64,000 nucleotides of DNA from Anisakis pegreffii (GCA_035041965.1 JAPYMA010000958.1:62001-126000); one strand, 5' to 3'; counted from the stretch's first letter, positions 27,843 through 41,799 are shown. A program made the numbers and translations. The notes: generated by a model not told the origin, from the letters alone.

Positions 27843-28079
27843 TGAGAATTTGTAATATTGTGGAAGCGGTAGACTATTAATATATTAAATAATGATTTAT
27901 TGACGGTGGATATAGTTAATACAGTATCAATAATACATAGAATCCCAAACTTGGAATATCAATTTATAATGAGTGATCACAATAAATTCAATGTACAATT
28001 CACGAAATAATCAATTTATAATGAGTGATCACAATCAATATCTTCGACTGATGATTATTGCCCCAAACCTGGGATAACA
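27843..28079 (-). repeat. Candidate single LTR, 237 bp
   Basis: Minus-strand sequence starts TGTTATCCCAGG at 28079 and ends TCTCA at 27843, fitting the TG...CA rule, with two bases before the putative primer-binding site. It contains AATAAA and an internal direct duplication of ATCAATTTATAATGAGTGAT (plus strand, near 27957 and 28010). Only one copy is present, so the LTR assignment rests on terminal bases, primer site and the ORF that follows. Confidence 0.55.
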
Positions 28080-29307
28080 CGACTGTCAAATAGTACGTAC
28101 GAATTATGAATGATTGTTTGACTCCTCGACTTTGCTTCTGCCGTAGCCTTCTTTTATACGCCTTGTTTTCCATTGCTTTCTCACATTCCTATGAGATAAT
28201 ATTCGTAGATAACATTCTTTGTTACATTTTCTCAGCTTTCAAATAATGCCTTTGTTTTGGCTATTAGCATGCATTCCATCTGAATATGCAACAAATATGT
28301 TGCATTTCTCATATGTGCATCTTTCATATCTTGATTTACATATTTCATCGAAATGATGTTTTGGGAATTTTGAAAGTGCAATGTTTACAATAAGAACGGA
28401 TAGAACACATTCTCAACTACAGGTGAAGTATATAAAATGTCGACGAATTGTGCCTGGTTTCTGATATGAGATTGAATTTCCAGCGGCATGTGACATACCT
28501 GAGCGAATTTATAACACTGTCAAAATGTATGCATTTGATCTCTCTATTGACCAGTAATGCGCTATTCTAGGGAAATCAAAAAAAAATCACTTTCCTATAA
28601 GTTTTCTATGTCTCTAAATTCAATTTTGCCATCAATCACAGCGGTATTTTCACTTATATCAAATAAAAAATATATGCTGCTGAGAAGTTTAAGTGTCACA
28701 GATAAATTTTCAGTGATAATTCACTTGAGTGAGTGAATTCATTCTACTGCCCAAATTCTAATATCTGATAATACCGTTCTATTGCATTCAGGCAGAATGC
28801 AACATAAACTTTTTGCAAAACAACTGATCACTTGATCGAAGCAATTCCATTGTCAAATGCCTATTCCCAGAAAAGGTGAAGAACTTGGGTCAGAACGATG
28901 GATTTCAGTGATGAAACCGAGGAGGTAAACGGTACTTTGAGGGGAGGAAAGGTACCTGGGAAAGTGAGGAGTGGACGGGAAAAAAATGGTGGAGAGAAGT
29001 TAACCGAAGAGGGGAAATTATCAACATTTACAAATAAATCATAAATGGATTCAACGAGCGATTTTATGTGCATTCGGTACTCTGCTCTTTTTGAGACGAC
29101 TCATGAAGTTGAAAGATATTGTAAGCATTGAAAACGGATGACTGAAGACATTGGATTTATGAGCTAATTTTGACGTATGCTTGCTAGACTGTGAAATGCC
29201 GTCTCCATTTTCAGGGCTGATTTTGTATTTTCATTGTATAGTGGAGTTTTTAATCTGTAACTAATTACTTGATGAGGAAAAGAACGATTTTTTAGTGGTT
29301 AGTGATC
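28080..29307. other. Intergenic region upstream of rpn-5
   Basis: AT-rich and without recognised genes. It should contain the rpn-5 promoter. No strong core-promoter motif was identified. Confidence 0.4.
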
Positions 29308-32300
29308 ATGGAACAGCGTGATGTTTCTCCAATTCGTTCGGGTACTCAAACGGCGTCGATAATCGCAGTTGAAGACTTCGCCAGTCTTGCCGCACAGGTG
29401 CTTCTTGAAATGCGTTATTTATCTCTATGAAAAAATTTGGTGGAACAGTAAATTTCGAATATTTGTGTTTGACGTTTTTGGAAGTTATTTGAAATGTGCT
29501 ATTTAATCAGTTATAGAGATATTAAAATGAATATTCTAGGAAGGAGATGGCCGTTTATTCAAAATGGAAGTTGATTATACCTCGCAGGTGGATGAAGCAT
29601 TACCGAGGGCTGATGCTATTGCGAAGGTATTTACTTTTGCTACTCAATTGAAATTTGTGAATTCATGTCAAATTGTCTTCTCGTATAACTGATTCTGGGA
29701 GGATCAACTCGGTTCTAGTGGAACAAATAATGATGTATTTCGGAAATTCGCGAATATTCAGCGATAAAAATGGTCAAGAGATCACTTGTAACCTCATTGA
29801 GTGTGTGAATTATCTAAAACCTCCTGTCAACTATCTGTGGCTGCAGCAGGTAAATTTAAAAGTAGAAGTGCACATCTACCGACAGATATGATACAGATCA
29901 TCTAGATTTCCCTTCCATTTGAAGTTATGTTGAGTTGGTGATAGATTCAACGTTTTGTGATGTGTTATAATCTTGATTACAGACGGGTAATGTGTCAGCA
30001 GCGCTTGAATCATTGACGAGTCTCGAGAAGCAAACACGTTTAGGATCTGATATGAAATCTAACTCGAGAATTGTGCAACATATGGTGAAAATCTGCTTCG
30101 ATGGTTCAGCATGGACTCTCCTTAATGAAACCATTGTGACACTGTCTAAGAAACGCTCTATCATTAAGTTAGCTATTGCTAGAATGGTGAGTATGCATTT
30201 TTAATTTACGTACTAACTTTTTATCGGTGTATCATCAGTTCAGTTGAATCTCGATCATATATTAGTGTTATGTATTTTTTTAGTCGTTTAAAATTCTGCC
30301 GTTTTTCATTGCATGTTTGAAATAATATATCTGATAATGTTTATAACGCATCCACCTAGATGATGTGAGTTGATTGATTGAACCGTCGTTTATAACAGGT
30401 ACGTGATTGTTGCGATATGATCGACCGAATGCCAAATGAACAAACTGCATCGAAATTAATTGAAACGTTACGTAACGTCACTGCTGGAAAGGTATTATGC
30501 GCTTTTACGTTTCTATGCAACAGTAGTGTGATCACATTTCTTTGCTGTAACGCATTCATTTGTCACTTCAACTTCTGATGTAAAAGTGAACTCGTTTCTA
30601 TCGAATTCTTGTATTGCTTTCATGTGTTTGTGTGTGTCTACAATTACGTTTTAAATCTTTGTCTGTTTGCAATTATGAGTGAATGAAACGATTGGAATTC
30701 ACCTTAATGGAAAGCTATTAAAAACAGTCCAACAAGAGTCGTTTGACCAAATCTTTTTTGACGATTAATATATTAGTTGAAAATATTCGATGAAAGTATT
30801 TTACAGATTTATGTGGAAGTGGAACGGGCACGCCTGACAAGTCGATTGGTGAAGAAGCTGGAAACAGAAGGAAAAATCGATGAAGCAGCTACAATGCTTC
30901 TTGAACTCCAAGTTGAAACATACGGCTCGATGGAAATGAAAGAGAAAGTAAGAGTTTGATTTCAAAAGTTTTGTAGTTTATATTTCTTGCTTTCATTTTT
31001 TAAATACGAGAATATTTTTGATGAATTTCATTTTAATGGGAGAATGTTGCTTTAATTTGGTACTATCCGAAGCACTGCTTCATGGTGTTGCAGAATGATT
31101 AGCTTACAGGCATAAGAGTTGTCTCATATTTGTTTGCGGAATTATTGAGATATACTATAGTTTCATTTATTTATTTTGATGTTTCAACTTCGTTACCACT
31201 GTAAACTAGGGACCAGTCTTAAAATGCAGGTGGAATTCTTGTTGGAGCAGATGCGTTTATGTGTCTTGCGTAAAGATTTCATTCGTGGATCGATTATCTG
31301 CAAAAAGATTTCGGTTCGATTCTTTGAGGATAAATCTGAATCGGTGAGTTCAGTTCGGAATATTTGTTTCATAACCTCCGTCTTTTGCAATGCTCATCAC
31401 CATCTTATTGTTTCATGTTTGAAAACATTGATTGTTTATTGATAGTTGTTAATGTAGCATATACTTAGTAAATCATGCATTTGATTTGTCTTAACAGCTT
31501 TGAATTCAGTTATTTTTTAAATCGATTAAGTATGGTCATACGTGAACCTCTACATATGCATATCAAACGGGTGCCTTTTTTCTGTCTTTTTGTGTCTCTT
31601 TTGCATCTAATTTTATTTCGTAAGGAAGATTGGAGTGGAGCCGGAAACAGCGAAGAGTATTTCGATATGAACTTTCAGGTACAAGAATTGAAACTAAAAT
31701 ACTACGATCTGATGATAAAACTCGGTTTAAACGACAATGATTACCTAGATGTTTGCCGTTATTATCTACAAGTATACGATACGCCACGAATACAGGCTGA
31801 TATTGAAAAGACCAAACAGGTTCGACGATCAGTTTGTGAAGATTTTATAAGCCATCGAAGACTGTATGTTTTTGTTGCGTGAAGTTAAGTTGTGAGGAGT
31901 TTAGTTAATAACTGGTATTGTTTTTGGAAGTGACCTGATTTGTGATCAATTCGAATGGAAAAAATTTAAGCATTCGTTCGATAATGTTATTAAGAGGCTA
32001 AGTTAACGCAGTATGATGAAAATTGACTGAAAAAGAAGTTTGCCTGAGATAGGTGCGTTTACTTATCTTCACAATCAGAGTATGGCGTTTGAATTTGGTA
32101 TGAAAAAATAGTTATTTGTTAGGTGTTAAAGTGTGCTGTACTATATGTTTTACTGTCAAAACATACAAACGAGCAATGGGATCTTCTACACCGTATTCAT
32201 AACATGAGACAGTTGGAACTTATTGCCGAATATAATCAGTTACTAGAGCTTTTCATCAATGAAGAGATCATTTCTTGGAAGGTTAGTTCTCTAACATTTC

Positions 32301-33406
32301 ATTGCTAACATGAACTTAATGGTCCATCATAGTTTTTTTCACGTATGATAACTAAAACTTCATATTTCGGTCTACCGTATAGATGATTGGAGAGTAATAT
32401 TTATTATGAGATGTCATAATCTCGTTTGATAGGAAACGATCCTAACCCGATTCGAGACGTTATTAAGACGAGGTGCGGTCAACAATAAATCAACAGATGT
32501 TTTTGATACAACGGATGGTGGCAATAAACGTTGGGCAGATTTGCAGACTCGTGTGGGAGAGCATGTATGTCGAAATGCAATCTTTTTGTTGTGTTATGTA
32601 GACGACATGTAACCTGCCTTCAGAATTGGTTTATATCGTATGATGACTTAAAGTTCTGAGTTTATTGTTGGAGAATTGATTCGATTCGATATTAATGCGA
32701 ATTGAGCTGTCAAATCAAATAAAATTTCTCTTTATTGTGTAAATTTAGAGTGTATCTTAAGAGAAATAATTTTTGATTTTGCCATCAAAAGTTGTGTTGT
32801 TAATGCTATTCCAGTTATAAAAAAAGCTATTTAGTACTGCAGTGTTGTCCATATAGTCCCACATCAGTTCCACTTGCTTAATGCTGAATGTTTTAGAATA
32901 TGCGTATGATCGCCAAATATTATACGCAAATAACGTTCGATCGAATGGCTGAACTGCTCGATTATCCTGTTGAGGTGAGTTGTTTTCCCTGCTCTTGTTT
33001 TCAATTGCGGACATTGGTTTATCAGTTTGAATCTGCATGTTTCCATTGCAACATTGGTACATTTTTGTAGGACATGGAGAAATTCTTGTGCAATATGATA
33101 GTGACAGGTGCGATTCCGGATGCAAAGATTCATCGACCGTTGAGGATTGTCAACTTGCGTGCCAGAAAAGCGAATATTGAGCAACTGGATCAGTGGGCTA
33201 GTTCTGTTCGCAAGCTTACCGATATTCTCAACAAGGTTCTTTTGTTAATGTCATCATTCTTTTTATGACTAGTGTTGTTGATTTTCACCGTTATTATTAG
33301 TATCGTTTGCATTAATTTGTGATGTGTTATGTTGCAGGTTTCACATCTGATTTCGAAAGAGGAGATGGTTCATCGCCATTTAGATGCGAAAGCTAGTGGC
33401 GAATAA
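29308..33406 (+). CDS. rpn-5: 26S proteasome regulatory subunit RPN-5 (PSMD12), lid component
   Basis: Twelve exons (29308-29397, 29540-29626, 29983-30186, 30399-30491, 30807-30947, 31230-31343, 31679-31819, 32123-32281, 32433-32564, 32897-32974, 33071-33235, 33338-33406) give 490 residues; human PSMD12 has 456. RPN5 is a scaffold of the proteasome lid and positions the deubiquitinase RPN11. Diagnostic blocks: [74 protein letters not shown], and the C-terminal PCI region with [19 protein letters not shown] and [10 protein letters not shown]. Introns are nearly all phase 0. Exon 7 could start 54 bases earlier at 31625, which would add 18 residues; the shorter form matches family spacing. The extra N-terminal 30 residues are Ser/Ala-rich. 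Confidence 0.96.
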
Positions 33407-35660
33407 ACAATCGCTATCAAATTGTATTACCCACCAGAATCACTATGGCAAGGGAAATGATCACTTGCGATTCATGATCGTTGACTTTGATTGATTCTGT
33501 GTGATTGTTCGTTCCATTGTTGTTCATTATTTGAGCAAATTAATGCTTGATTCGTTTGTATTGTTATTTAAAATGTTACGATCTGATAAAATGAGCACAA
33601 GACATTGCGCATCTGTGATTGCAGTCGGTTGAAACACGCTTCCAGTATCAGCACATTGTCGTGATTAAAATGATATTGCGTTTAGTGGACAGTACTATTC
33701 CAGTTCGCGTTCTTTCAATTAAGTTCAGTAGCAATATGAAACAATTGAAAATATTGTAAAACCGTTGACAGTATGTCACTAAACTCAGGTGGAGATGCTT
33801 ATGAGATGACGGAATGAACGCTCAAGACGAGTGCGATTTTATTCGGATATTTTCATAAATGCGGTAATGCAGTCGAACTGGTCAATCGTGACGCTTCTGA
33901 CGGTTTTCAGTGTTTCATAGAACATTTAGAACGCATTTCAAAGTGATATTTTAACTTTACTCACAAAATTACTGCAGTGGAATGTTGGAAATGGTTGTTC
34001 TTCCTATTGGATGTTAGCATGCCTTACCGTCAGATTAGCTCTAAAATCTTGATCACTTTTTTACTGGTAAACTACCAGAGTACGCAAATCAAAGCACTGG
34101 GTCACTTATTTGTCTGGCATTGCCATTTAATGACAGTTGTAATGGGCTACATCAAATGCCACGTATGCATTGCATTGCTCGTTGAACACGCACAGCATGT
34201 GGCGAACCGTTCAAATGCGCACAAATGAGTTAGAGTTTGTCAACGGAAAAGACGTCGTCGATTTTGATGGATTTGTATCTCTCCGATCGGGTCATTCTTA
34301 GCCATCTTAGCAACTCGTTCGTCGCACTGAGCAACTGCGCAACTCTCTTTCAACGCCTTTTTACCGTTGCGATTTATCGCGAACTAGGAATGTTTTCTTA
34401 AGTTGCCAAGTGTATTACGATCATCTTAAAACGTTATTTCATTGTGGCAGATATTTTGCGTTTATAATTCAAGTTAGGCCTAATTCTTAGCGAATTTTAA
34501 TCTGAAGGTATAGCGTTTAAAGGCATTCGAAATGTAAGTGCTTTATTTTCGATACTTGCGCAGCTCTAATCATCGCATAGATATAGGCTTTAAAAAAGGC
34601 ATTTCGAATTGTTTGTTCTGGTGCTGCAGAAAGTTGAAGTCAGTAAAATTTTAGTGAAAAGATGGGTTCAACATTTAAAGGTTATCAAGAAATAACCTAT
34701 CAACAACGCTTTGTGACACCTTCATCGAATTCATTAGTTGTTTTAAGCGAGACCAAAGAATGCTGTCGAGGTGCATCTCCGAGGGAATTGTGCCGTTTAG
34801 ATTGCTGAAATGTTAACTGCCTAGCGTTCGATTTTCTCGATGATGTATTGGGCTGTGGAGTACATGAGCCGTAGCCTGTTATTTGTGTTGTTATTGTAAC
34901 CTGATCATGATTTTGCGGAAAGTTGGGAATTAATGTGAAGCTTAAGTAAGTTTTTGCTGAAGCTTGCTAGTACTCTGTGTGAGGTGTACTCTTCAGTTGA
35001 TCCTTGTTCAGGTTGACTTAACTTAGTGTTTGTGTAATGTTACGCCCAGATTTTAGCCTGACCATATCTGAGAATAATACGTAAAACAGTGGTTCTCAAC
35101 CTTTCCCTTTGTATCCCCTAGAAGATTTAAAGATGTCCTCGCACCCCCTACAAAAATAGTTTAAATGTGCTTGCACGCTTCACAACATCCACTCTATTTC
35201 TCTCAGTGCCCGTAGTGTGTATAAGTGCCCACCATCAAAATACGTTGTAGCTTTTTTTAAAAGTGTACCTTGAAGTCCATCCTAGCTTACTTTTTACGCA
35301 TGTATGCGTTGAAATTCGCCCTCACGTACGTTAACGTCTAAAGAACAAGATCTTATCTCCCACCCTTTGCGGGTGTAAGCATCTCCGGTTGAGAAACCCT
35401 GACGTAAAAGGAAGTAGGTTCAGCGAGCAGTAGCATTATATTTGAAATATATAAATGCTTGAACTGGAAATGTAGCGGCTGATATTTTAGCAAATCGTTC
35501 TTTCGTATTCGTGTAATATTTTCGCACATGTATTATTCGGCAAGTCGGTTAACGAAATTTAATTATTTCGTCATAGAAGTTGAAATGATAAGGTTTCATA
35601 TTAGAGGTCAAGCACTCCAAGTCGTGCGTGCTTGTTTTGCTCGGATCTGGGTAATCTAAA
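33407..35660. other. Intergenic region between rpn-5 and rer-1
   Basis: About 2.25 kb holding the rpn-5 3' UTR, a hAT-type MITE (35087-35401) and presumably the rer-1 promoter. No other coding sequence was recognised. The gap is too long for a classic nematode operon. Confidence 0.45.
35087..35401. mobile_element. hAT-type MITE (copy 2) with perfect 8-bp target duplication
   Basis: A 315-bp element starts CAGTGGTTCTCAACC and ends GGTTGAGAAACCCTG, giving terminal inverted repeats of 15 bases with two mismatches. ACGTAAAA flanks both sides (35079-35086 and 35402-35409), the 8-bp duplication expected of hAT transposases. No ORF is present, so it was mobilised in trans. Confidence 0.93.
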
Positions 35661-38340
35661 ATGGAGGATGCAAACGATTTGGTGGATCGGCCAAGTATTG
35701 TGTCACGCTTCTTTTCAAGTATCGGAGTGGTATGTGATTTACTCATTAGTAAATAATCCCGTTGCAGTTATTCACATCTAATGTCGTCATTTTTACATAT
35801 ATTGCGCTAAATTTTCCTTGATTACTGCATGCATCACTTCCTGTTGAATCACTAGAACTTATTTGTTACACAACCTAATGGATTGATTTCTTGTTATAGA
35901 ATTATATGTTTATATTCTGTGAATTTCAATTGACTGTTCGTTCAACTCTTATTTCCGGCCTATATTTAATGCAGTAATATTTACCTCTTGTTAAGGTTTA
36001 TTGCTAATCTAGATGGTTACAGACAGGTGAACTGCGATCATTTTTGAACCTTAATTCACTTCTTAGAATAGCTCTTTTTGGAAATTCCAAAACTCAACCA
36101 GCATTTAAGTTCAATGTTTGGTCGGAAATTGTTTTGTGCTTCATTGCTTGCTGATAAATTCTGCACCGATATTTGATAGCAGTTGATAATGAAAGATTCA
36201 AGACTTATGCCTCAGAACTGCAAGCAGTTGTTTCTTTCTTGAAATTACAACTTGGTGTAATTCTGCCTTCTGAAGTGTGAATTTCTGTTCAGTTCTGAAA
36301 AATGAATTAAATGGCACAAGATCTTGGTCGATTATCTTTCGAGATGCGCGAACGGGTTTATCACAACTTTGTCTACGTGAACAAATTTCTGAATTGAATG
36401 TTATTCATCAACGGATAGTGAAAATCTCTTAATTGTTTGCTGTTGTTAAACGACCTGAATGAGAATTCGATTTCAGAAATACCAGTATTATTTGGATTCG
36501 TTGACTCCATATGGGTCAATACGATGGGTTATTGCCATCGCCCTCATAATTCTGTTCATGTGGCGAATTATCGCCGTTGAGGTAGGTTATTTTTACGATT
36601 TTTCAAGTTGTACTTCACTTTTCTTTGCCAGTCGTGAAGATATGCAAAACTATTCTCAATAAATGTGACGTTATTTATTCATCGAATTTTTTTAGATAGT
36701 GTCTCTAAATAAGCAATATTAGTGCCAAGCATTCATTTCTAAAGGTTTTTGAGATGTTACTAGCGGTTGAATTTTGATAGACATGCTACAGTGATGTACC
36801 CGTTAAGCAGTTGAAAGTAAATATGAAACATCAACAGTTTCTTATCAGTGCGTATTGTAAATGCTGTCTTTTTAGTTATTCGTTTCAGTATAAACCTTTT
36901 CTTCATTTATATGACATTAGATCCCAAAATTTCTCACGGTTTCAGTCGTTCAGTGCATTCGATTCATCATTTTATTCTTTTTTTCCAATTTCATATCACT
37001 GTATGAACATATTAAGGGTTTCTATATCGTCACTTATGCCCTTGGAATATATTATTTGAATCTGTTTCTGGCTTTCCTAACGCCAAAAATGGATCCCGCA
37101 CTTGATTTCGACAATGAAGGTTTGTTGTTTCTGTCGACATGTGAAATTTCACCCTTATTTGAATGCAGTGCAGATGGTTGTTGCAGTTTTGAAGTCTTTG
37201 AAGATTTGAATTTTGCACTGATTATTGTGTGACAATGTTCGATTATTGTGTCAGTGTTCGATTCGAAATCTGAAAATGATTGATACAGTAATGTGCAGTT
37301 ATGGATTGTGACTTCCTCTTGTTGATCGTTATTCACCTGATTTCAATAATCCATCCTATACTGGAAATTCCAACTGATTTTCAATTTCAAAGGTTGGTTT
37401 ATCATTTAATTCTTTTAAGATGACGAGGGACCAACACTTCCATCGAAGGGTAATGAAGAATTTCGACCTTTTATGCGACGCCTCCCTGAGTTTAAGTTCT
37501 GGTATGTTTTTTCATTTCAGTATTTCCTTACTTTTCTTGATTGTTCTTTAGTTTTTTCCTTACTTTCTTAGTTTTTTGAATGATTGCATGATTAGTGAAA
37601 AGAAGTGATGTGATATCGAATGTAAATTTTTAGGTACTCTACTGTAAAAGCGACACTGATAGCATTTACATGCACGTTCTTTGAAGTTTTCAACGTTCCA
37701 GTATTTTGGCCTATTCTTGTGATGTATTTCATCATTTTGACGTGCCTCACAATGAAACGTCAGATTATGGTAAACAAACTATTAATCGAATTTGTTGTTG
37801 ATGTTTCAATGTGAATCTATTCAATCAATTGAATGTTGTGATTTGGTGGTTATCGCATTAATGTAAAGTAGTTTTTTTGTACAGCAGCTGATTTTAGTGT
37901 GGTGTGGGCACAGAAAAAGTCGGGGACCCCGAAAATGTCGTCGGCTCGAAAAAAGTCGGGAACGGGGCCTCCGAAATTCACCGGTCCCGTACCACTCTAG
38001 CTGATTGTATTAATTAACTTAGATGCATGGGAGACTAGTTGATAAAATCAATCAGTATGCATTGAATGATATCACTTATGGTGAGACTGGTTCCACTTTT
38101 TGTGGTTTTGAAACACAATTGAACTTTATGCGTTTCGAGTTGAACCAAAATCTCTGTTGCGCAGTTTTTTATTTCATTTGAAATTGAAACCGATTTCTTA
38201 CGATTCATTGATATGGAATGCTTAATCAGATGAAAACAATTTTTTTTCAGCATATGATCAAGTATCGTTATATTCCGTTTACAACTGGCAAACCGCGAAT
38301 GAAGGGCAAAGAGGATTCAGGCATTGTGATTCAAGGCTAG
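35661..38340 (+). CDS. rer-1: RER-1, Golgi-to-ER retrieval receptor
   Basis: Six exons (35661-35729, 36477-36581, 37017-37119, 37420-37501, 37634-37769, 38251-38340) give 194 residues, against 196 for human RER1. RER1 is a four-pass membrane protein of the early Golgi that returns ER residents and unassembled subunits to the ER. Family blocks: STPYG-like [12 protein letters not shown] segment [72 protein letters not shown] and [10 protein letters not shown]. All splice phases agree. The last intron contains a 105-bp MITE. The C terminus ends [10 protein letters not shown]. Confidence 0.97.
37895..37999. mobile_element. 105-bp MITE in rer-1 intron 5
   Basis: The left end TAGTGTGGTGTGGG and the reverse complement of the right end TAGAGTGGTACGGG form terminal inverted repeats. 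Flanks GCTGATTT (37887-37894) and GCTGATTG (38000-38007) are an 8-bp duplication with one mismatch. The inside holds GTCGGGGACC and GTCGGGAACGGGG, shared with the repeat at 12.5-13.0 kb. Confidence 0.85.
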
Positions 38341-41300
38341 TTCCAGCCTAACATCTCAATGTCCTAAAATCTTCTCTATTTCCTTTGTCTCTCTCTTCCA
38401 CTTTTTCTCTATTTCTGAGGTAATCCTGATCCGTTCACGAATTTCATCTCATCGTACACTATTCGGTGTTCCTTGTTCGAATGCTTATTACCTAATGTTT
38501 GTCTATTGCACCACACTCTATCCGCTGATATTATTGTTTAGGGTGTAGTTGGTGTTGATATTCAATGCTATTCTTATTACTTCTTCCAATTGGTTTATAA
38601 GGCAGTCAGTCAAAATTACGTTCTTTCATTGAGCAATTGAATTGATCGCATATTTTACCAATTTCAGTTATCAGATTTACCGTGCGCAGCATTGTTCTAT
38701 TGTATTCGTTTGAACTGTAGTGTCGTTCAGATTGAATTGATTTCATCTTAATCAGTATTTAGTGAAGCAGGAATCGATTAAAGTATGCGAATTGATTGAA
38801 CTCTTGTGCGTCTCTCATTTTGCTCATCGTTTTCTTCTTTCTATTTGCTTCAGATTCATAACATGTCATTTATCCTTTCTTATACACTTACCATTTTTAT
38901 TTCATCGTTCGAGTTTTTAGTCGTTATTGTTTCGGATTTTTAAATTGATCTTCTGAATTGTGATGTTTGGTTTGATATCCTTTCGTAATATGTCTATTAT
39001 AACAGTTCAACAAAACACAACCTATTGTAGTAAGATGAAGTTATCAATCATCGTCATCATTTGATTATTATGAAAATGGATTGATTCCGTTCTCATCCAT
39101 CAATCGAAAGTTTTGTTGGTGCTCAAACTGTTGCAAATTTATTTTGATAAAGAGGTGAATTAGAATAGAATAGTGTGTTAGAATTAGTTTGATATAAGAT
39201 AAAACAATTTGTGAAAGTTTGAAATAATTTTGGTTATTTTCGAATGATAGTTGTTATTCGTACTTCAGTAGCTCAGAGTTATTTGTGTGAATTTATGCGC
39301 AAATGATTTGTTCAGAATAAGAAAATTTGTTTGATGAAATTAGCGAAACTTTTGGGTGATGATGGGTATTTGATAGCGGGAGTGTACCAAATTAAGATAA
39401 TTATATGAGTGCTAATTCGGTGATCTAGTTTACAGTTTCAGCTGATACAGTGTGATACTACGATGGTCTATGGCACTGTACGATTTGTTTCATCACTAAC
39501 AAAACCTTCGCTCACCATCCTCCCTCTTCACTTCACACCATAGGGTTGGTTATTATTGCGGTGTTATCATATGAGGTTCAGCAAGATGGTTGGTGCCTCA
39601 TCTTACTATCATCCCTTTTTATATTGTTTCTTTTCATCGCTCTATTGAAGCTGCAATTTTATGCACATTACGAAAGCGCTTCTCATGATTTTTTTTTTTC
39701 GAAATAGAGGCAAGTTATTGAGGTACGATTCTATCGAAAAAAATTCCTTGAACGTCATCATTTATTTATCCTAATGCTTACCTTTGCACAGGTGAATCGA
39801 AAGTTACAGTGTTTATTTTTGTGCCCGTAGTTCACTCTACTTATCAGTATCATCATTATGTTTATTGCCGATATAACGATGCAAAACTGACTATGAACTC
39901 CGCTTCATAACAAGCTCTCTCGAAGTTATTTATAAATAGAAACACGTATATATTCGAAATATGTGTTAACGTTTTTGTCTCAATCATTCTGTTGATGTTC
40001 ATTATCACTGTTCTAAAAGATGTCTTGTCTTTAAAAAAAAACGAAAAATTCATCTCATTGAAGCATGAAGAATTGGAAATTATCATATCAATTGTTCGAT
40101 GCTTTTTAATCGAACCCATTTTGGATCACGCTACGAACTCAGTGCTAATTTACTGTGATATGGTTGAATATGATTTTTTATAATGGCATAGTAATATTTT
40201 GCATCATTTGAGAGAAATTGGAAGAGAAGTAGAGGTGCATAAAAGCAGTGATTCATTTATTTATTCACATCAAAACCGGGGAGTTTTATCTTTATGAAGT
40301 ATTATGAAGCCTTTCTCAGTTGCTGAGGAAAGAAGTAGGAGTGTTGAATTAATGATTGTCAGTGCGTTTGGAAACAAAAGAAATGAAATATAATTGAACT
40401 TATAACTGCTGAGAGGAAAGAATTTGAGTCGTAAAAAGATTACTCCTAGAAATAAATAAATATGGATGATGGTCAATGAGATGAAAAGATGATTCAATGT
40501 CCGATGTTGGATGTATGCGTGTATGTCGGTATTATGTATTGAAATACACACTAAATGTTCGGTCAAATGATTTGTATTTTTTGTTATTTCAACTTTAAGT
40601 GATAGGCGAAATTCAGCGTCGAATAGTCAATCTACAACGTTCCATCAGTGACACAGTTCTGGTTTTTAAATGAACAAGAGAAGCTGCTAATTTTGATCGT
40701 CTAAATTTGCTGCCCATTGCATTCATTCATCTCACACGCATTCTGAATTATCTTTCACAGTTCTATCGAATAAGCGAATAATGAAATTAGTTAGCAGATT
40801 TGATAAAAGACTTTCTGAATGTTTCATAGTTATATCCGCTGTATAACAACAACATCATTTCGTTTCGTTTTAAATATTCTAATGTATTTCCTATTGTAAC
40901 GACAACAGTTGGGTGGGAAAAAGAATATCTAGATGCTTTTGAGTTAACTGTAAAGGATCGGTAATTTATTTCGACGATTTTTATCGCATATTAGCGATTG
41001 ATTACGAATTGTTTATTTATAATTATTCGTTCGTTTGCAGTTTGTTTTTTATGTGGTGTAATTGTGATGAATAGATTCCCTCTTTATAATACGTCGTCTC
41101 GTTTCGAAATATTCATCTTGGTATTGTTATTCGACTGTCGAATCGATCGCTCTATGGTCATCTCATCTCATTATCGTACACTTTAAGAAATTATTCGATA
41201 TGTTCTGAATATGGCGTTAACTATTATTGTTGTTGTTATGTGATTAATGCGTATGCATTCGTAAATTAATAGAGAAGAAAAGAAAAGGTTTCAAATTCAT

Positions 41301-41799
41301 CCTTGTTAATGATATTTGATGATGTAACAATAAATTGTTTTTTTCATATGTTTTAATTTTAAGTTGTTTGTAATGCGTTTCGCTGATAACGAACTGAATA
41401 ATTCTTGTCAGCTTTCGCTTCAGTATATCATCTTTGATTTTATATAAGGGTTTGCTTTTTTGTGTATCCTGCTTACTTTTTCTATAGGTTTACCTCCATC
41501 TTTTGGAACAGTTATAATTTCTTTGAAAAGGATTCATCCATTCCATCAATGAACTGTTACGTTCTTTTTTTTCCGTCGCTCAAAAAACTTTTAGTGCATG
41601 GGAGAAATGATAAGTGAATGTGACTTGAGGTTTTCATGCATTGCATGCCTGTACAGAGACCAGAATGGTGATTTATGCAAATTCACTGCTCAGAAATACA
41701 TTATGTTAATCCTCCAACTCTGAGTATTATTGATGCGATTGTAGGTGAAGATATTGAAATTGAATACTTGAATAATCATCAGGTGAGAGACGAATAGTT
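38341..41799. other. Long intergenic region between rer-1 and eif-3.L
   Basis: No gene recognised in 3.4 kb of AT-rich sequence. An open segment just before eif-3.L (41747-41782, acceptor TTGTAG and donor GTGAGA, encoding GEDIEIEYLNNH) has exon-like borders and could be an alternative 5' exon, but no ATG joins it cleanly. Confidence 0.4.

Noticed and set aside
29673..29891. Extra rpn-5 coding exon
   Set aside because: The frame lies inside intron 2 and the flanking exons join directly in phase with the conserved sequence.
31625..31678. Longer version of rpn-5 exon 7
   Set aside because: In phase with a usable acceptor, but it inserts 18 residues where the family has none; the 31679 start fits spacing exactly.
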